Made by a program: the position numbers and the translations under genes. Below are positions 22,340 to 33,740 of a DNA stretch of 64,000 nt, one piece after another (within the stretch, counting starts at the first letter, position 1; each line of letters opens with the position of its first letter). The stretch lies in contig CM041465.1 of the NCBI GenBank assembly GCA_023213395.1, forward strand, positions 25,923,741 to 25,987,740, written 5' to 3'. The notes beneath the pieces were generated by a model, which saw only the letters and a program-made list of their open reading frames with translations, was not told where the DNA came from and made no database searches. This stretch comes from Cycas panzhihuaensis. Taxonomy: Eukaryota > Cycadophyta.

Positions 22340-22344
22340 ATTAT

Positions 22345-22544
22345 ACTTTCTAATATAACCCTTAAATATTGGCTTAGGGAGAAGTACAAAGGAGGCATTA
22401 TCATATCAATTTCCCTTGATTATTTTACATAAGCATCTTTAAATAGATTTGTTAGAATGTCTTTGGCACCAAAAATACCATCTAGAAATTCAATTATCAC
22501 TTGATTATCAATATGAAAACTTAAAACTCTAAACATGATCAAAA
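22345..22544 (-). pseudogene. Diverged relative of the Gypsy-1 extra ORF
   Basis: The minus strand reads a segment with KDILTNLFKD, then a stop, then IDMIMPPLYF. Gypsy-1 at the matching place reads KELLENFKEK and DDFVIMPPLYW. The shared order of K-acid-I/L-L, FK-acid, R, D and IMPPLY, plus nucleotide similarity around AAAGGAGGCAT, suggests a decayed second copy of that ORF. It is cut on its left by the Copia-1 insertion point. The match is short and a chance resemblance is not excluded. Confidence 0.4.
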
Positions 22545-22725
22545 GTGAGGGCTCACAATTAATATCATAACAAAGCAACCACACCATACAATTAACATCA
22601 CACAACTACAATTATGGTTATACAAATCAATATTACATGAATGTAATCATGGCTACACAAATCAATGTCATGCAAAAGCCACTATGGTTATATAAACCAA
22701 CATCCTATAAATGTGACCATAGCTC
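22545..22725. repeat. Decayed minisatellite, about 35-bp unit
   Basis: Units starting ATGG at 22614, 22649 and 22684 are exactly 35 bases apart and share the pattern ATGG-TTATA-CAAATCAA. Two more degenerate units precede them from about 22545 and a partial one follows at 22719. Confidence 0.6.
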
Positions 22726-24257
22726 TAAAGCTGCCATTGCTTAGAATTATATGTTTTTTTACCATCCCCTAAAACTTGCAAAACACTTGAAAGATATACT
22801 AATATCCATATAAGATCACAACCATTTATGGGAATATATGGATAACCAACTACTGTAATTGCCTGTAAGCTAAGTCATGTTTCATGTATATGGTTCATTA
22901 GCTTTACACTAAGAGACAACACACCTTAAGAATAGGCTAAACTATCCGTTTAGCTAAGAGCGTAATAATAACAAATAACACATCTTAACATAAGTCATTA
23001 AACATATTGTAATATAAGAGAGTATATATCTTACCTCTTATATTTACTTAATTAAAAAAATAGTTTTATATCTCAAAAAGTTAAATAAAGGGTGGTTTAA
23101 ATACGTAGTAGACATATAGTATGATTTCATGATATAGATTTACTCTCTCCTTAATTTTTTTGACAAAAATAGGTCCTTAGAAACTTAACATAACAAGAAA
23201 ATAGTAAAATATAATGAATATATAACTAATATAGAAAAATGAAATTGCAAATACGTAGATCTAAAAAAAACATTAAAAAAAAAAGGTGCTAAAAAGGACA
23301 CTAGATGTTGAAGTTATGATAAAAAGTTAAACCCATAAAAATATTAATTTTTTTTCTTCTTCATCTTCACTAATTAAATTCTACATCAATATAAAATGGA
23401 AAAGGATCGTTTAACTAGTCATTTCAAAGCCACAAAAATCTTCTTCCCAACATAGCTTACACATCTATATTCCAACATCATATGCCAAAGTTATGGCTAA
23501 AATAATGCTTACATGTTTGAAAAATCTATCAGAGGACTATAAGTTAGGCATTTAGCACCTTCAATTTAGCTTTTAGACACTTGAAATATTGCATATGATC
23601 TCCTTTTGATGTTTAAGGGGCTATGGTGAATCTCAAATAATTGTTAAATTTAATTTAATTGAATGTATTTTTTAAAATAAATTAAAATTTCACCCAAAAA
23701 TAAATTGTTGTTCATTAGGTTTTTTTCCTATGTTTTTCTTTTAATATTTATTTTGCCATGGGTATCTCTTTATAGAAAGTGTGGGAGCGTGAATCTACTT
23801 CTAGATTTACATAAGTTCATCATAAAGTAGACTAAAAGTAGGACATGCTTCAATACAAGAATTCAAATCACGTTCTAAGCCCTAATCAATGTTATTGTTG
23901 GTATGTTATCCTATCATGTGTGCTTTTGTTAACCTACCATGACTTTTAACCTATAAATAAAGTCATAAATGGCAATTGGCAAATCAAGATGCAAGGGAGA
24001 GCTCCTCTCCTTCGATATGCATGTGATGGCCATGCCTAACTATATGTTCTCACTTAGTAGATCTCTTATTAAGTCTATCATCCTATTAGCAACAAATAGG
24101 CATTGGGTCTACGCATAAATATGATGGTTGCTTACCTTTCCTTGAGTTATTATGGGATTTTCTTTAAGAGAAAGAAGAGAACTACATGATACACAACCAT
24201 ATGAGATAAATACTAGAAACAAGCATAAACAACAGTAGTAGGAGCCTAATAAACCAC
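22726..24257. other. AT-rich stretch, nothing recognised
   Basis: No coding domain, LTR pair or RNA gene could be seen. It lies left of a primer-site-like sequence, so part of it could be internal sequence of the outer element. Confidence 0.5.
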
Positions 24258-24270
24258 GGTTCTAGTACCA
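24258..24270 (-). other. Primer-binding-like site beside LTR-like copy B
   Basis: The minus strand reads TGGTACTAGAACC, followed by GTGG. The initiator Met primer site in plant Copia elements is TGGTATCAGAGCC followed by ATGG. Ten of 13 positions agree. It lies nine bases from the start of 24280-24469, on the side expected for a minus-strand 5' LTR. Confidence 0.45.
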
Positions 24271-24279
24271 TATAAAAAA

Positions 24280-24469
24280 TGATGATAGATTTACATACCA
24301 ACACAATAAAATGTAGATAAATGCAAGTAAAATATAACAGATCATATTTATGTGGAAACCCCTTGTGGAAAAAACTATAGGAGTAACTTGCTTAAATTAT
24401 TAACCTAAAGCAATCGCATATTTATAGTCATACCATCCTTAAGACCACCAATACTGGCACAAGTCGACA
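24280..24469 (-). repeat. LTR-like copy B of the outer element
   Basis: Starts TGATGATAG and ends GTCGACA. It aligns with 119-286 with several indels. Together with the nearby primer-like site it is best read as the 5' LTR of a very old minus-strand element whose coding region has been lost or is unrecognisable. Confidence 0.5.
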
Positions 24470-25269
24470 TTAACTATGTTTTCAAATAATTTGTTATTTT
24501 GTCTGCCTTGATAATTACACCGAAACTATTATACCATATTCTAGTCTTTGTCTCCAATGTTACCACACTATTTTTATGCTTATAACATTGTAAATTAGAC
24601 AACTAAAACATGGCTCCTTTCATGTTTTGATTTTTAATTAATTTTAAATGGTTCATTTGTCCTTTAAGCCAATTTAGAGATCCAAGATCAAACTCTAATA
24701 TAGAATATAGAGAAAGTAATACCTTCAAAAGGCACTAATGTCATTTAAAGGATGATGGAAATGCAACAAATACAACTTTTTCAAGAAGTAGTCTTCAAAT
24801 ATTATCTTGTTTCATAAAAGTAAACCAAGAAAAATGATGGGAAGAAGTTCCAATACCAAATAACAATGGCTAACTAAACAAACAAATTATTTGTAAAAGA
24901 AATTTATAAGCATAGTGTATAGTGAACTTCTTCACTACTACATTTCTTACATTTCCTAATTGAATATGTGGGAGTGAAATGTTAAAAGAAAAGGAACCCA
25001 ATTTTGTTTTTCCAAAGAGATTAAAATTCACAAAATGAAATTAAAAATAAAAATTAGAAAAGGTTTACCATTTGTAAAAATGGACATTCTTGACTTCACC
25101 CCCTAATTAAAGGTGAGAACTGCCCCACTTTCTCAAGTGGACAAACCTAATTGTACAAGTGGCCATGGCACTTCGAGTGCACCATGAGATTCGATTCCCC
25201 ATCCACATCTAAGGAGATAAATTGATTTGAATATTTCAAACTTTGGAATCATCGACCGCATTTTACGGG
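24470..25269. other. AT-rich stretch, nothing recognised
   Basis: No coding or repeat signal seen. A short GATTCGATTCCCC near 25188 resembles a tRNA-type B box but no matching A box or tRNA fold was found. Confidence 0.45.
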
Positions 25270-25660
25270 TAAAGACATGGGAAAATGCCCGGTAAAGTTG
25301 TAGCTTGGTGGGACGATCTTGCCTTTTGCTTTGGGCTCTGCCGGAGTGGGAAGAGATGTGTGAGTTTCTGGCATAAATTCTCACGTGTATGGAGGCATGG
25401 AAGTGCTGAGCTCCCTCCAGGGGGTGTTAGCGGCGAGGTGGAGCGTGCTTTGGTTGGTAAATCATTTGGTTTCAGGTTTTGGGTTCATACGATGATAAGG
25501 GCCCAGAGACATTATTTCAGCAGCGCATGCTGCCCTCCTCAAACAGACGAAATGATGTTTTCGGCCCTCATCACCATATGAACAGGAACGGATTATGATG
25601 ACCAGGGCTTTTGCAGTGCAATTAGGAGCTACCTCCTTCCTTCAACAAATTCAGGTACCC
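25270..25660 (+). other. GC-rich block, candidate first exon of a host gene
   Basis: Base composition rises sharply here within AT-rich DNA. Two adjacent ATGs at 25595 open a frame reading MMTRAFAVQLGATSFLQQIQ, with no acidic residue and with Arg, Ser and Thr, which suits an organelle transit peptide. It runs into CAG followed by GTACCC at 25655, a plausible splice donor, and then a T-rich stretch like an intron. An upstream frame at 25285-25581 is also open (98 codons, Cys/Trp-rich) but has no recognisable domain. I do not recognise a product and found no convincing second exon. It could be an isolated gene fragment. Confidence 0.3.
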
Positions 25661-27079
25661 TTCTTTAACCCTCAGTTTTTTTCTTTATTCTTTTTTGTTG
25701 GGTTTTTCCACCTCAAATGTACGTCTTTTCCCATTGGACTTTCAATTCCGTTTGGAACTGCACCTTATTTTATAGTAGATGAATTAGACTGGAGCAACCT
25801 AATTTAGGTTCCATGGGTGGTAAACGTGAGGACATGCATGGAGTAATGAATGAACAACAATAATTTCTGGAGCTCTCACCTCGTAGTTGTTTCTCTTTAC
25901 TTTTTGCTTTGAAGTAGGTGTTGAGGAGTTTAACGCCCAACTTCTTTCAGCCCGGTGTTTGGAATCTAAGTTGTTGGCCTTCGTTTGTTTTGAATTTTAT
26001 GTATGGACAAATTATATTTCTAGAAGTTTATATATGGACAAGTTAGGTATAGGTATGATCTTGGTATAAAGTTGGTTAAATGTATGATCTATGATCTAGA
26101 AGTTTGATATTTACAGAGGAATTTCAATTTGGAATAGATAACTTGCTAGCTAAATGTTTCACTATAAACTACCAATAATTTTTTGGGAAGAATTGCTAAA
26201 ATCCAAAATCCAAGCTGAGTATCACATCCCACTAATGGGAAGTAAGGTGTACCCTTGGCTATTATTTTCATTTACTTCAAACTTTTTCTTATGATAAGTT
26301 ATATAGTTCCTAAATTATATGTTGTTTTCTATGCTTGGAATTTAAAATTATGTTTGACCAAATAGACCATTAATTAAACATTTAATGGTCTAATTTGCAT
26401 GGAAGTTAGTTGCAAATGGGGAAATGAAAAATGTAATATAGAATCTTAGTGTAGAGTAGGTGTTGCATGCTTTCATAGATATTAATAGGTTTTATAGGCT
26501 AGGCAATGCCATAAAGTTGCATCACATTGAAGAAATAATTTTTAACTTTGATAACTTTGTAGAGAGTTGGAATGCAAAGTGGTAGGGTGCTTTTCTTATG
26601 AAAGAGCTTAATAGTTTGTTGCGTTCCAACAAAGGTAGGGGGATGTAACACTTGTTTTGGTTGTATAGAGCCCAAAATGCCTCTTGTTCTCATAGCTTCA
26701 TTAAAGTGTATGCTATTCTCTAATGTGCCTTAAGGTGGGAGTGTATATTGGATGGGGATGGCACTACTAAGCTACATGGTGGCTAGTCTTTGGGGTATAG
26801 GTTAGTTGTGATGTAGAAGTGGTGTCAATATAATTTGTGTATGTTCATGGTGGCCTTATCCTTGACATTAGGATAACATGTTTAGTCTTATATCATAAGT
26901 AAAATTTTCAAGTATCAATTTTATGGGAAACAATGAGAAAAGAAGGGCCACAATACTAATAACAAAGTCTCGGAGTGTGCATCCTAACAAAAGACATGCA
27001 CATGAAATATTAATATGAAATATATGATTTCAATGTAAACAACTACCATTCACAAGTAGTTGATAGAGTTGAGGGAAAA
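25661..27079. other. AT-rich stretch, nothing recognised
   Basis: No domain, LTR pair or RNA gene seen. A candidate splice acceptor (CTTCTTTCAG) ends near 25950, but the following frame is short and not protein-like. Confidence 0.45.
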
Positions 27080-27463
27080 TGTTGATTATTAATTATTAGT
27101 TATCATAACGTAGAATTACACGACTTACAAGATTGATGGAGCCGGAGGAGCAGAGCAGGACATCACGAGACTTTCATCTTGAGTACAACGGCGATTTCTG
27201 AAAGAGTGGCGGTGTTAATAAACACCAGGGAGGTATTCCCAACCCTTAAATAAAGATTCGGGGAGGCGTCGGGCGCCATCACCCTAGCTGCACAACAATT
27301 AAGGTTAGTTTGAAAAAATATAAAAAATAAATAGCGGTAATACGTACCTCACGTGAGTGGTCGGTCCGGCGATCTTGAGCAGTTCAAGGTGCCCTAGGGC
27401 CCTCAAAGGTGGCTTTGAGGGGCCCTAAGCTTCAGTGCACAAACATTGGGATTATTCCCAACA
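27080..27463 (-). repeat. Copia-3 3' LTR
   Basis: On the minus strand it begins TGTTGGGAATAATCCC at 27463, preceded by a purine tract (complement of TTCTCCCCATAA, 27464-27475). The other end is set at TGTTGATTATTAATT (27080) because the minus strand would then end in ATCAACA. That boundary is inferred from the terminal motif alone. The LTR contains GC-rich sequence with GGGCCC blocks at 27395-27430. Confidence 0.7.
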
Positions 27464-28995
27464 TTCTCCCCATAAGCCCAATGTGTATGACTCCTAAATC
27501 ATCTACGAACTTTTCAAACTTGATTTTTCCCAAGGCCTTTGTAAAATATCCATTGCTTGATCTTCTGCTACAATAAGTCAACTCTATCTGCTCGCTTGCA
27601 AGTTCCGAATAAAGTGGTATTGAGTTTCAATGTGCTTTGTTCAGTGGAATCTTGGATTTTTGGTCATTTGAATAGCGCTCGATTGCCACACCAAATTTTA
27701 GTGGGGCTCATTGCTTAATTTGAAAATCTGTAAGAGTCTTCTTAACAGATTGATTCACGTGCTCCTAACATCGGCTTTATATTCTCGCCTACCGTGGATA
27801 AGGACACGGTATTTTGTTTCTTTGAACTCCAAGCCATCACGATCCCATACTAAATGCATAACCGTAAGTAGATTTTCTATCATCAATATCACAAATTCAA
27901 TCAATCTGGTAACCTGATTAATCGAAACTCGGATGTAGGTTTGTAGTATAGTCCAAAGTCTGAAGTCCCTTTAAGGTATCTGAGGATTCTTTTAGCAGCT
28001 TGCTAATAGGATGTCTTTGGATCTTGCATAAATCTAGATACAACACTTACAGAATATGTTATATCAGGTCGAGTAGAGGTTAAATAAAGTAGGCTACCAA
28101 TCAGTTGTCTATAGTGAGTGGGATCAACTGAGGTTGAGTCATCTATCTTAGAGAGTTTAATTCCAATTTCCGCTGGTATTGACAATGGTTTACAGTTTGT
28201 CATATTAAATCTTTGTAGAAGGTCTAGTATATATTTACGTTGAGATATAAATATTCCTTGTTTATCTTGCCACACTTCCAATCCTAGGAAGTAGTGCATA
28301 AGACCTAAGTCTGTCATTTCAAATTCCTTACACATAGCTTCTTTAAATTGACTTAAGAGTTGGGAGTCATTTCCTAAGATAAATTAAGTCTACATAAAGT
28401 CCCACGATCAATATCGAATCTCCTTTAATTTTAGTGTATAGGTTTGGATCCGCTGAGATCTTTCAAACCCTTGATCTTTAAGATATGTGTCTGGGAATAC
28501 CAAGCTCTAGGTGCTTGTTTTAGACCATATAACGCTTTCTTTAACTTATACACTTTGTTTTCTTCACGACTTCAAAACCGAGGGGTTGAGAGACATAGAT
28601 ATCTTCTTGAATATAACCATTTAAAAAAGCACTTTTTACGTCCATTTGATAAACAGGCCAACCCATTTGGGTGGCTAAACTTATTATCATGCGAACTGAT
28701 TCCATTCTAAAGAATCTGGGGCAAATGTTTCGGTATAGTCTATGCCTTCTCTTTGGGCATATCCTTTGGCAACTAAACGAGCTTTATATTTATCAATTGA
28801 TCCATCAGAGTGGAACTTAGTCTTATAAACCCATTTGGTTCCAATGGCTTTCTTTCTTGGTGGTAAGTCTACAAGTTCCCAAGTATCATTTTTAACGATT
28901 GATTTATATTCCTCTTGCATGGATTTTTGCCAAGACTCATGTTGATTAGCCTCACCAAAGGTTTGAGGCTCATGACTTTCAAGTAACTTACTCAT
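27464..28995 (-). pseudogene. Copia-3 reverse transcriptase and RNase H
   Basis: RT begins around 28995 with EANQHESWQKSMQEEY and IGTKWVYKTKFHSDGSIDKYKARLVAKGYAQ split over the frame, and frameshifts follow near 28700 and 28500. Near 28388 the active site reads LYVD-LIYL: one Asp codon of YVDD is missing, by an in-frame 3-base loss. The stretch 28335-28003 keeps EMTDLGLMHYFLGLEVW, ISQRKYI and TRPDITYSVSVVSRFMQ. RNase H from 28000 to 27464 is only readable in pieces. The enzyme copies RNA into DNA in the family; this copy is dead. Confidence 0.85.
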
Positions 28996-29272
28996 TAGAG
29001 CAAAGTTAACTTTGTGTGAACGCAGTAGATCTTCGATTGTTATCTAATATATTTCCTAAGTCATGATTGCGTGAACCCATTTAGGTAGGGGTTGTAATGG
29101 TGGTTGAGGTGATGTTGTTTCCTAGTAGTTTAGGAGAGTTTCTCCACATAGGTGGCACATATTTAGATGTATTTGAGGCATTAAAGTTAATAGTACTGTG
29201 CCTTTGTTGTTCGTGATTATTTTGCTAGTCGGTGTGTTCTTGAAATTTGACATCCCTACTCATAATAACTTT
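28996..29272 (-). pseudogene. Copia-3 integrase C-terminal tail and linker
   Basis: Between the integrase frame ending at 29273 and the RT start lies a decayed, Pro/Ser-rich stretch with several stops. It matches the position of the variable integrase-RT linker in Copia elements. Confidence 0.5.
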
Positions 29273-30260
29273 TCAGGATTTGGGATCATAAACTTTGTAA
29301 GATTTTGATGATTCACTATATCCAATAAAGATGCATTTTACACTATGATCATCTAATTTGGTTCTTCTTTGGTCAGGGACATGGGCATAGGCTAAACAGC
29401 CAAATACCTTAAGGTGACGGATACTAGGTTTATAACCTGTCCATGCTTCTTCTGGTGTCTTCCCTCTAACAGCTTTTGTGGAACATCGATTAAGTAAGTA
29501 GACTGCGGTATGGACTGCCTCAGCCCAAAATTCATGGCCTAAATTTTTATCTTTAAGCATACAACGTGCCATTTCTACTATAGTTCTGTTTTTCCTTTCA
29601 GCTACACCATTTTGTTGTGGGGTGTAGGGGTTGGTATGTTGTCGCCTGATCCCATGTTGGATACAATAATCCTTGAAGATATTAGAGGTAAATTCTCCCC
29701 CATTATCGGATCTTAAGGAGAGGATATGATATCCATTGTCGCTCAATAAAGGTTTTGAAGTCAACAAAGTGGTCAAAAGCATCGATTGTATTTGAGAAAG
29801 AACACCCAAGTCTTTCTTGTAAAGTCATCAATAAATGTAAGGAAATATTTGGCACCGCTATGAGGGAGTGGCCATTGGGCCACAAATATCTCAGATATAC
29901 GAGTTGAAGAGGGCGGATGTCCGATGGCTAAAGTCTGGAAAACTTTCTCTATGATGTTTTCCAAGAAGGCATCCTCACACAACTCTTTGTTAACATCAAT
30001 AGGGGTAAGCCATTAACCATATCTAATCTTTTCATAATGGCTAAACTTGTATAATTAAGGTGACCAAAGCGTCGATGCCATAGGTCACTATCCATAATAG
30101 TTGTGGTTCTAAGTGCATATGTATCTGAGGGGGTGATAGTAAGTTTAAATAAACGATCTTTAGTCATGATACCCCTAGCAACAATAGCTTCATTTTGTCG
30201 TTTGTCTTTAATGACACATTCGTAGTTGTCAAAAATTATTTTATAGTCTTGTCCCATCAT
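29273..30260 (-). pseudogene. Copia-3 integrase
   Basis: The zinc domain is at 30260-29949, with MTKDRLFKLTITPSDTYAL, LWHRRFGHLNYTSLAIMKRL and a frame change before the CxxC end. The catalytic core shows KYFLTFIDDFTRKTWVFFLK, SDNGGEFTS and NGVAERKNRTIVEMARCML, so the second Asp and the Glu are intact; the first Asp falls in a damaged patch near 29900. The C-terminal part at 29809-29273 reads EEAWTGYKPSIRHLKVFGCLAYAHVP and KCIFIGYSESSKSYKVYDP. Two frameshifts are seen, and otherwise this domain is open for 178 codons. Confidence 0.88.
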
Positions 30261-31659
30261 CTCCTACCGATAGTAAGTTTTTCTTTAAAGCAGGGACATA
30301 TAGAACATCATTTAAATATTTATATTCACCACTATCAGTCAATAAGGCAATGTTACCTTTTCCAATCGATTGGTGAGAAGTGTTGTCTCCAAACATAATA
30401 GACCCTTTCTTATTTGTATCCAAAGTTTGAAATAATTGTTCTCTATGGGTCATGTGGGTGGAACAACGGGAATCAATGTACCAACTATCATCCTCTTCTT
30501 CCTGGTTTGAAAAACTAGATAGAAATAACCTATTGTTGGTTTTAGATTCTGATGTGTTTGACACATGTCCTCTAGAGGGTGGTCCATGTTTTGAAAAACA
30601 CTTATCTTCAGTGTGACCATTTCTACGACAATAAGTGCAATATAGTTGATCTCTTTTTCCATAACTAAGATTTTGATTCCTTGGTGAAGGGTGATCAAAG
30701 TTGAAAGGTCTCCCCCTTTCCTCATGGAATTGAGTAGGATTATTTCTTGGTTGGTCACGATAGTTTTGAGGTGTGGTAGAAGGTTGTGGGTTCCCATGAC
30801 AATGGGGACAACAAGAATGATTTTCAACTTGTCTTTGTTGGTTAGGGTTTCTTTGAGTGTTCGAATGTCTTGGAGAGTTTTCATGTTGTGGGGGTTGTCC
30901 TTGTCTATTATGAGGAGCTTGGTATCGTGGAGGATTTTGTCTAGGTTCATTTCTAGGGTTTTCATCTTTTCTCCTTAAAGGGGATTCATTTTGTTTTGAA
31001 GTGCTATCTTGAGAGTTAGGTTGAATGTTGGCCTTTGTAGCAAAGGCATGTTCTAAGGTTTCGTTGGCAGCTTGTTGCTCTTCTATGGACATAAGCATAG
31101 CAGTAAGTTGTTCTATTTTGAGGGTACTTAGGTCTTTAGATACACTAATACTTGTAGCTACCATCTCAAAGCGTCTAACGGCTCCTACACATCGAAGGAT
31201 TCGTTCAACAACTCTTTGTTCGGTTAAGGTATCCCCAAGGGACCTCATTTGGTTAACTATGTCTTGAATCTTGGTCATAAATTCGTTGATTGATTCATGA
31301 GGCATCATCGTAAATTTTCAAACTTACTTCTTAAGTTTTGTAGTTTAGAGGACGCGGCCTTCAGATATAAGTAGTAAAGTATCCCAAGCCTCTTTGGACT
31401 TAATGGATTCACTAACGCTGGGAAAACATGATCTTCCAAAGCACAAAAATAAGGGCTAAGGCTTCATTATCTTTTTGATATTTTCTTTGTATGTAGCTTT
31501 TTCAAGATCGGTTGGGTTTGATCCTAAGTCATTGTAACCATTTCTCACTATATCCCACATTTCATTTGCTATGAGGATGGGCCTCATCCTCCTACTCCAG
31601 TTAAGAAAATTATTTCCATCAAACTTAGGAATAATCATATTCCCAAAACTAGATGTCAT
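30261..31659 (-). pseudogene. Copia-3 gag and protease
   Basis: ATG at 31659 starts MTSSFGNMIIPKFDGNNF, then NWSRRMRPILIANEMWDIV. Frameshifts near 31460 and 31310 lead to the long frame 31308-30241. This holds the gag core (INEFMTKIQDIVNQMRSLGD), a Gln/Asn/Pro/Arg-rich RNA-binding tract, an intact zinc knuckle (YCTYCRRNGHTEDKCF, C-x2-C-x4-H-x4-C, near 30630) and protease. The protease loop reads YIDSRCSTHMTH near 30470; the Gly after D-S is Arg. It ends with NDVLYVPALKKNLLSVG, where a frameshift leads to integrase. The opposite-strand frames here are shadows. Confidence 0.9.
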
Positions 31660-33740
31660 TTTAAATTAAGGTTGTATAAAATGTGATGAATGCAATAGCA
31701 AAATATATTTGAATGTAAAATATTTGAAAGAACTTAAATGAAAGAAATTATTTCCAAATATATATATCCCAAGGTTTTCAAAAGTTTGAACAAATGAACT
31801 AGGACCTAGAAAGGCTACTAGGCTCTAAGTTTATGTTTCTCACAGGGCAACCTTGGTTTGCTATTACATCAATGGCGCCCACGGATGGCAAAACATGGAC
31901 CCTTTATCTGGTCTTGGCGCCAGGGCTCTATATACCTCAAGACGTGAACCGCTAATAAGGCTTTGACACCGAATTGTTGGTCCACCGGCGCGGGATTTAT
32001 GCCTAACGACAGATCTAGCGGTGAAGGTTCTCGAACCAAAGACACTCACCCTCTCGTGTCTAGCCTTGGTCTCCAAACACCATAAAAAGAAAGGTTACGC
32101 ACCTCACCGCCACCAGATATACACGATAGCTAATGGCTGTCCTCATCCAATATGAGTAGGCCGATTAGCGTGTGCGGGGTGGTAACTTCAGGGGTCCTAA
32201 CCGTTCCCCTTGCAAGGCTGGAAAAAAAGTGTGGTTCAATTCGGGATTTATCTTATTTAATGTGAAAACTAATCTATTTAGCAATGTGGTCTTGCTTAGA
32301 AAAAGAAAAATTCTTTTGATAATAGAAAAAAAATGCTCTAAGCAAGATGAAATGAAAACTTTTACAAAAAAAACTCTTTTTGTTTTTTTTTTCAAAAAAA
32401 ATATATAATGTCCTTCAAACAAATGTAATATGCCTTTGAAAAAAAATGCAATTTTCTTTTATAAGTGCAAGAAGGAGGATATTTTCCAATAATGAAGAAG
32501 AACTTTGATACACTTTTAATAAAAAAGGAAGTAATGATGCTCAAAAACTTTTCACTTATGCAAGATTAAAAAATAAACTTTTGAGAATAGATAAACAGAT
32601 GCCAATTTCTCAAATGAATAATAAATCTTCAATGTAAAAAACTTCTTTTAAGAACAACATTTATGTATTGCCTTATAAATAAATACTTATTCAAAATAAT
32701 GTAAAGTGCTTGTAGAAAGATCAAGCAAAAAACTTTGAGTAAACTAGAATTTTCTTTACAATTTTTGAAAGGAAGACAAGCTTGCTAGGATGAATATATA
32801 TACTCAACTTTAACATTGAAAGCGATATTGAATGAGGTCATAATAGCTTAAAAATTTATCAATATGTAGATTCTTTGAAATGTAAATCAAATAAACCAGA
32901 CGGTTTTGAAAAATGATACCAATAAGTCACGCTTTTGAATGATGCTAAGAAAAGGACCTCCTTATGGAGCCTAACAGAGCAAGGTAGGCAAAAATTGTAT
33001 AAAAGTATTAATTAATCCTTAGAAAAGTTGAAAAAATGATTAAATATTATTGATGAAGTAATTAATATTCGCCAATTGAAAAAATTTGAAAGAATATATT
33101 AAGCAGTGTAAGAAAAGTGATTTAGGCCAATAAAATGACTCAACTTTAAGCGATTTGAAATATAAGCAAAATGTGTCAAAATATATGAAAAAATATATCA
33201 CGGTGAAGAGAAATGAGTCAGCTTCCCAACGGTGACGGAAATGAAATCGATAAAAATTGCAAAAATTATAGTGAAAAAGGTGACAAGTATCTTTATGGAG
33301 AATGTTCAAGACAGTAAAATCAACTAATTTTCTTATTTTAGCGATTAAAATATTAGTGAAAATGAAGTCAAAAATAAAAGTAAAAGATGGGTATTAGAGT
33401 CTATATGACGTAGATCACTATAGGAAAAATTCGGATACAAAACAGTTTACCAACAATAAATAGCAGGTTCTAAAACCGATTTTATCAAAAATGTAAAAGC
33501 TTGAAATTTCGAAAGTCCAATGTTAAAAGGGGTGAAACGAGGTCAAATGGGCACCAAATCGGTCTTATGACCAGTCGAAATTGATCTACGGAAAATTTCT
33601 GATCTGATGGCGTAGGTTTAAATGCGAAACCGATGAGCCAGGGGGAAGTTATGGCCAAAAATGCGCCAATAACCCTGTGGAAAAAATGAAATTTTGAAAA
33701 AATAAAGTTTACAATTGAAAAAACACTTATTAAAACGTGT
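31660..33740 (-). other. Copia-3 long leader
   Basis: Over 2 kb precede the gag start with no domain similarity. Most is AT-rich, but 31860-32230 is a GC-rich island of unknown role. A 70-codon minus frame (31864-32076) in the island is Arg/Ser-rich and unsupported. No primer-binding site is seen at the far end. Confidence 0.55.

Larger units (their letters stand above)
27080..33740 (-). mobile_element. Copia-3, Copia element with 3' LTR and lost 5' LTR
   Basis: The minus strand holds a leader of at least 2 kb, gag, protease, integrase, RT, RNase H, a polypurine tract and an LTR. No second LTR or primer site is seen between the leader and the start of the Copia-4 leader at about 33811, so the 5' end appears deleted. 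It is the same lineage as Copia-1 but better preserved, with long open stretches in gag and integrase. The right limit is approximate. Confidence 0.85.

Noticed and set aside
25150-25200. Possible SINE or tRNA fragment with a B-box-like GATTCGATTCCCC.
   Set aside because: No A box at the right distance, no cloverleaf, no second copy in the window.
30195-31267. Plus-strand frames and a shifted minus frame overlapping Copia-3 gag.
   Set aside because: Shadows of a gag frame with an intact zinc knuckle.
32172-32422. Two opposite frames rich in Lys/Phe.
   Set aside because: Produced by A- and T-runs in the Copia-3 leader.
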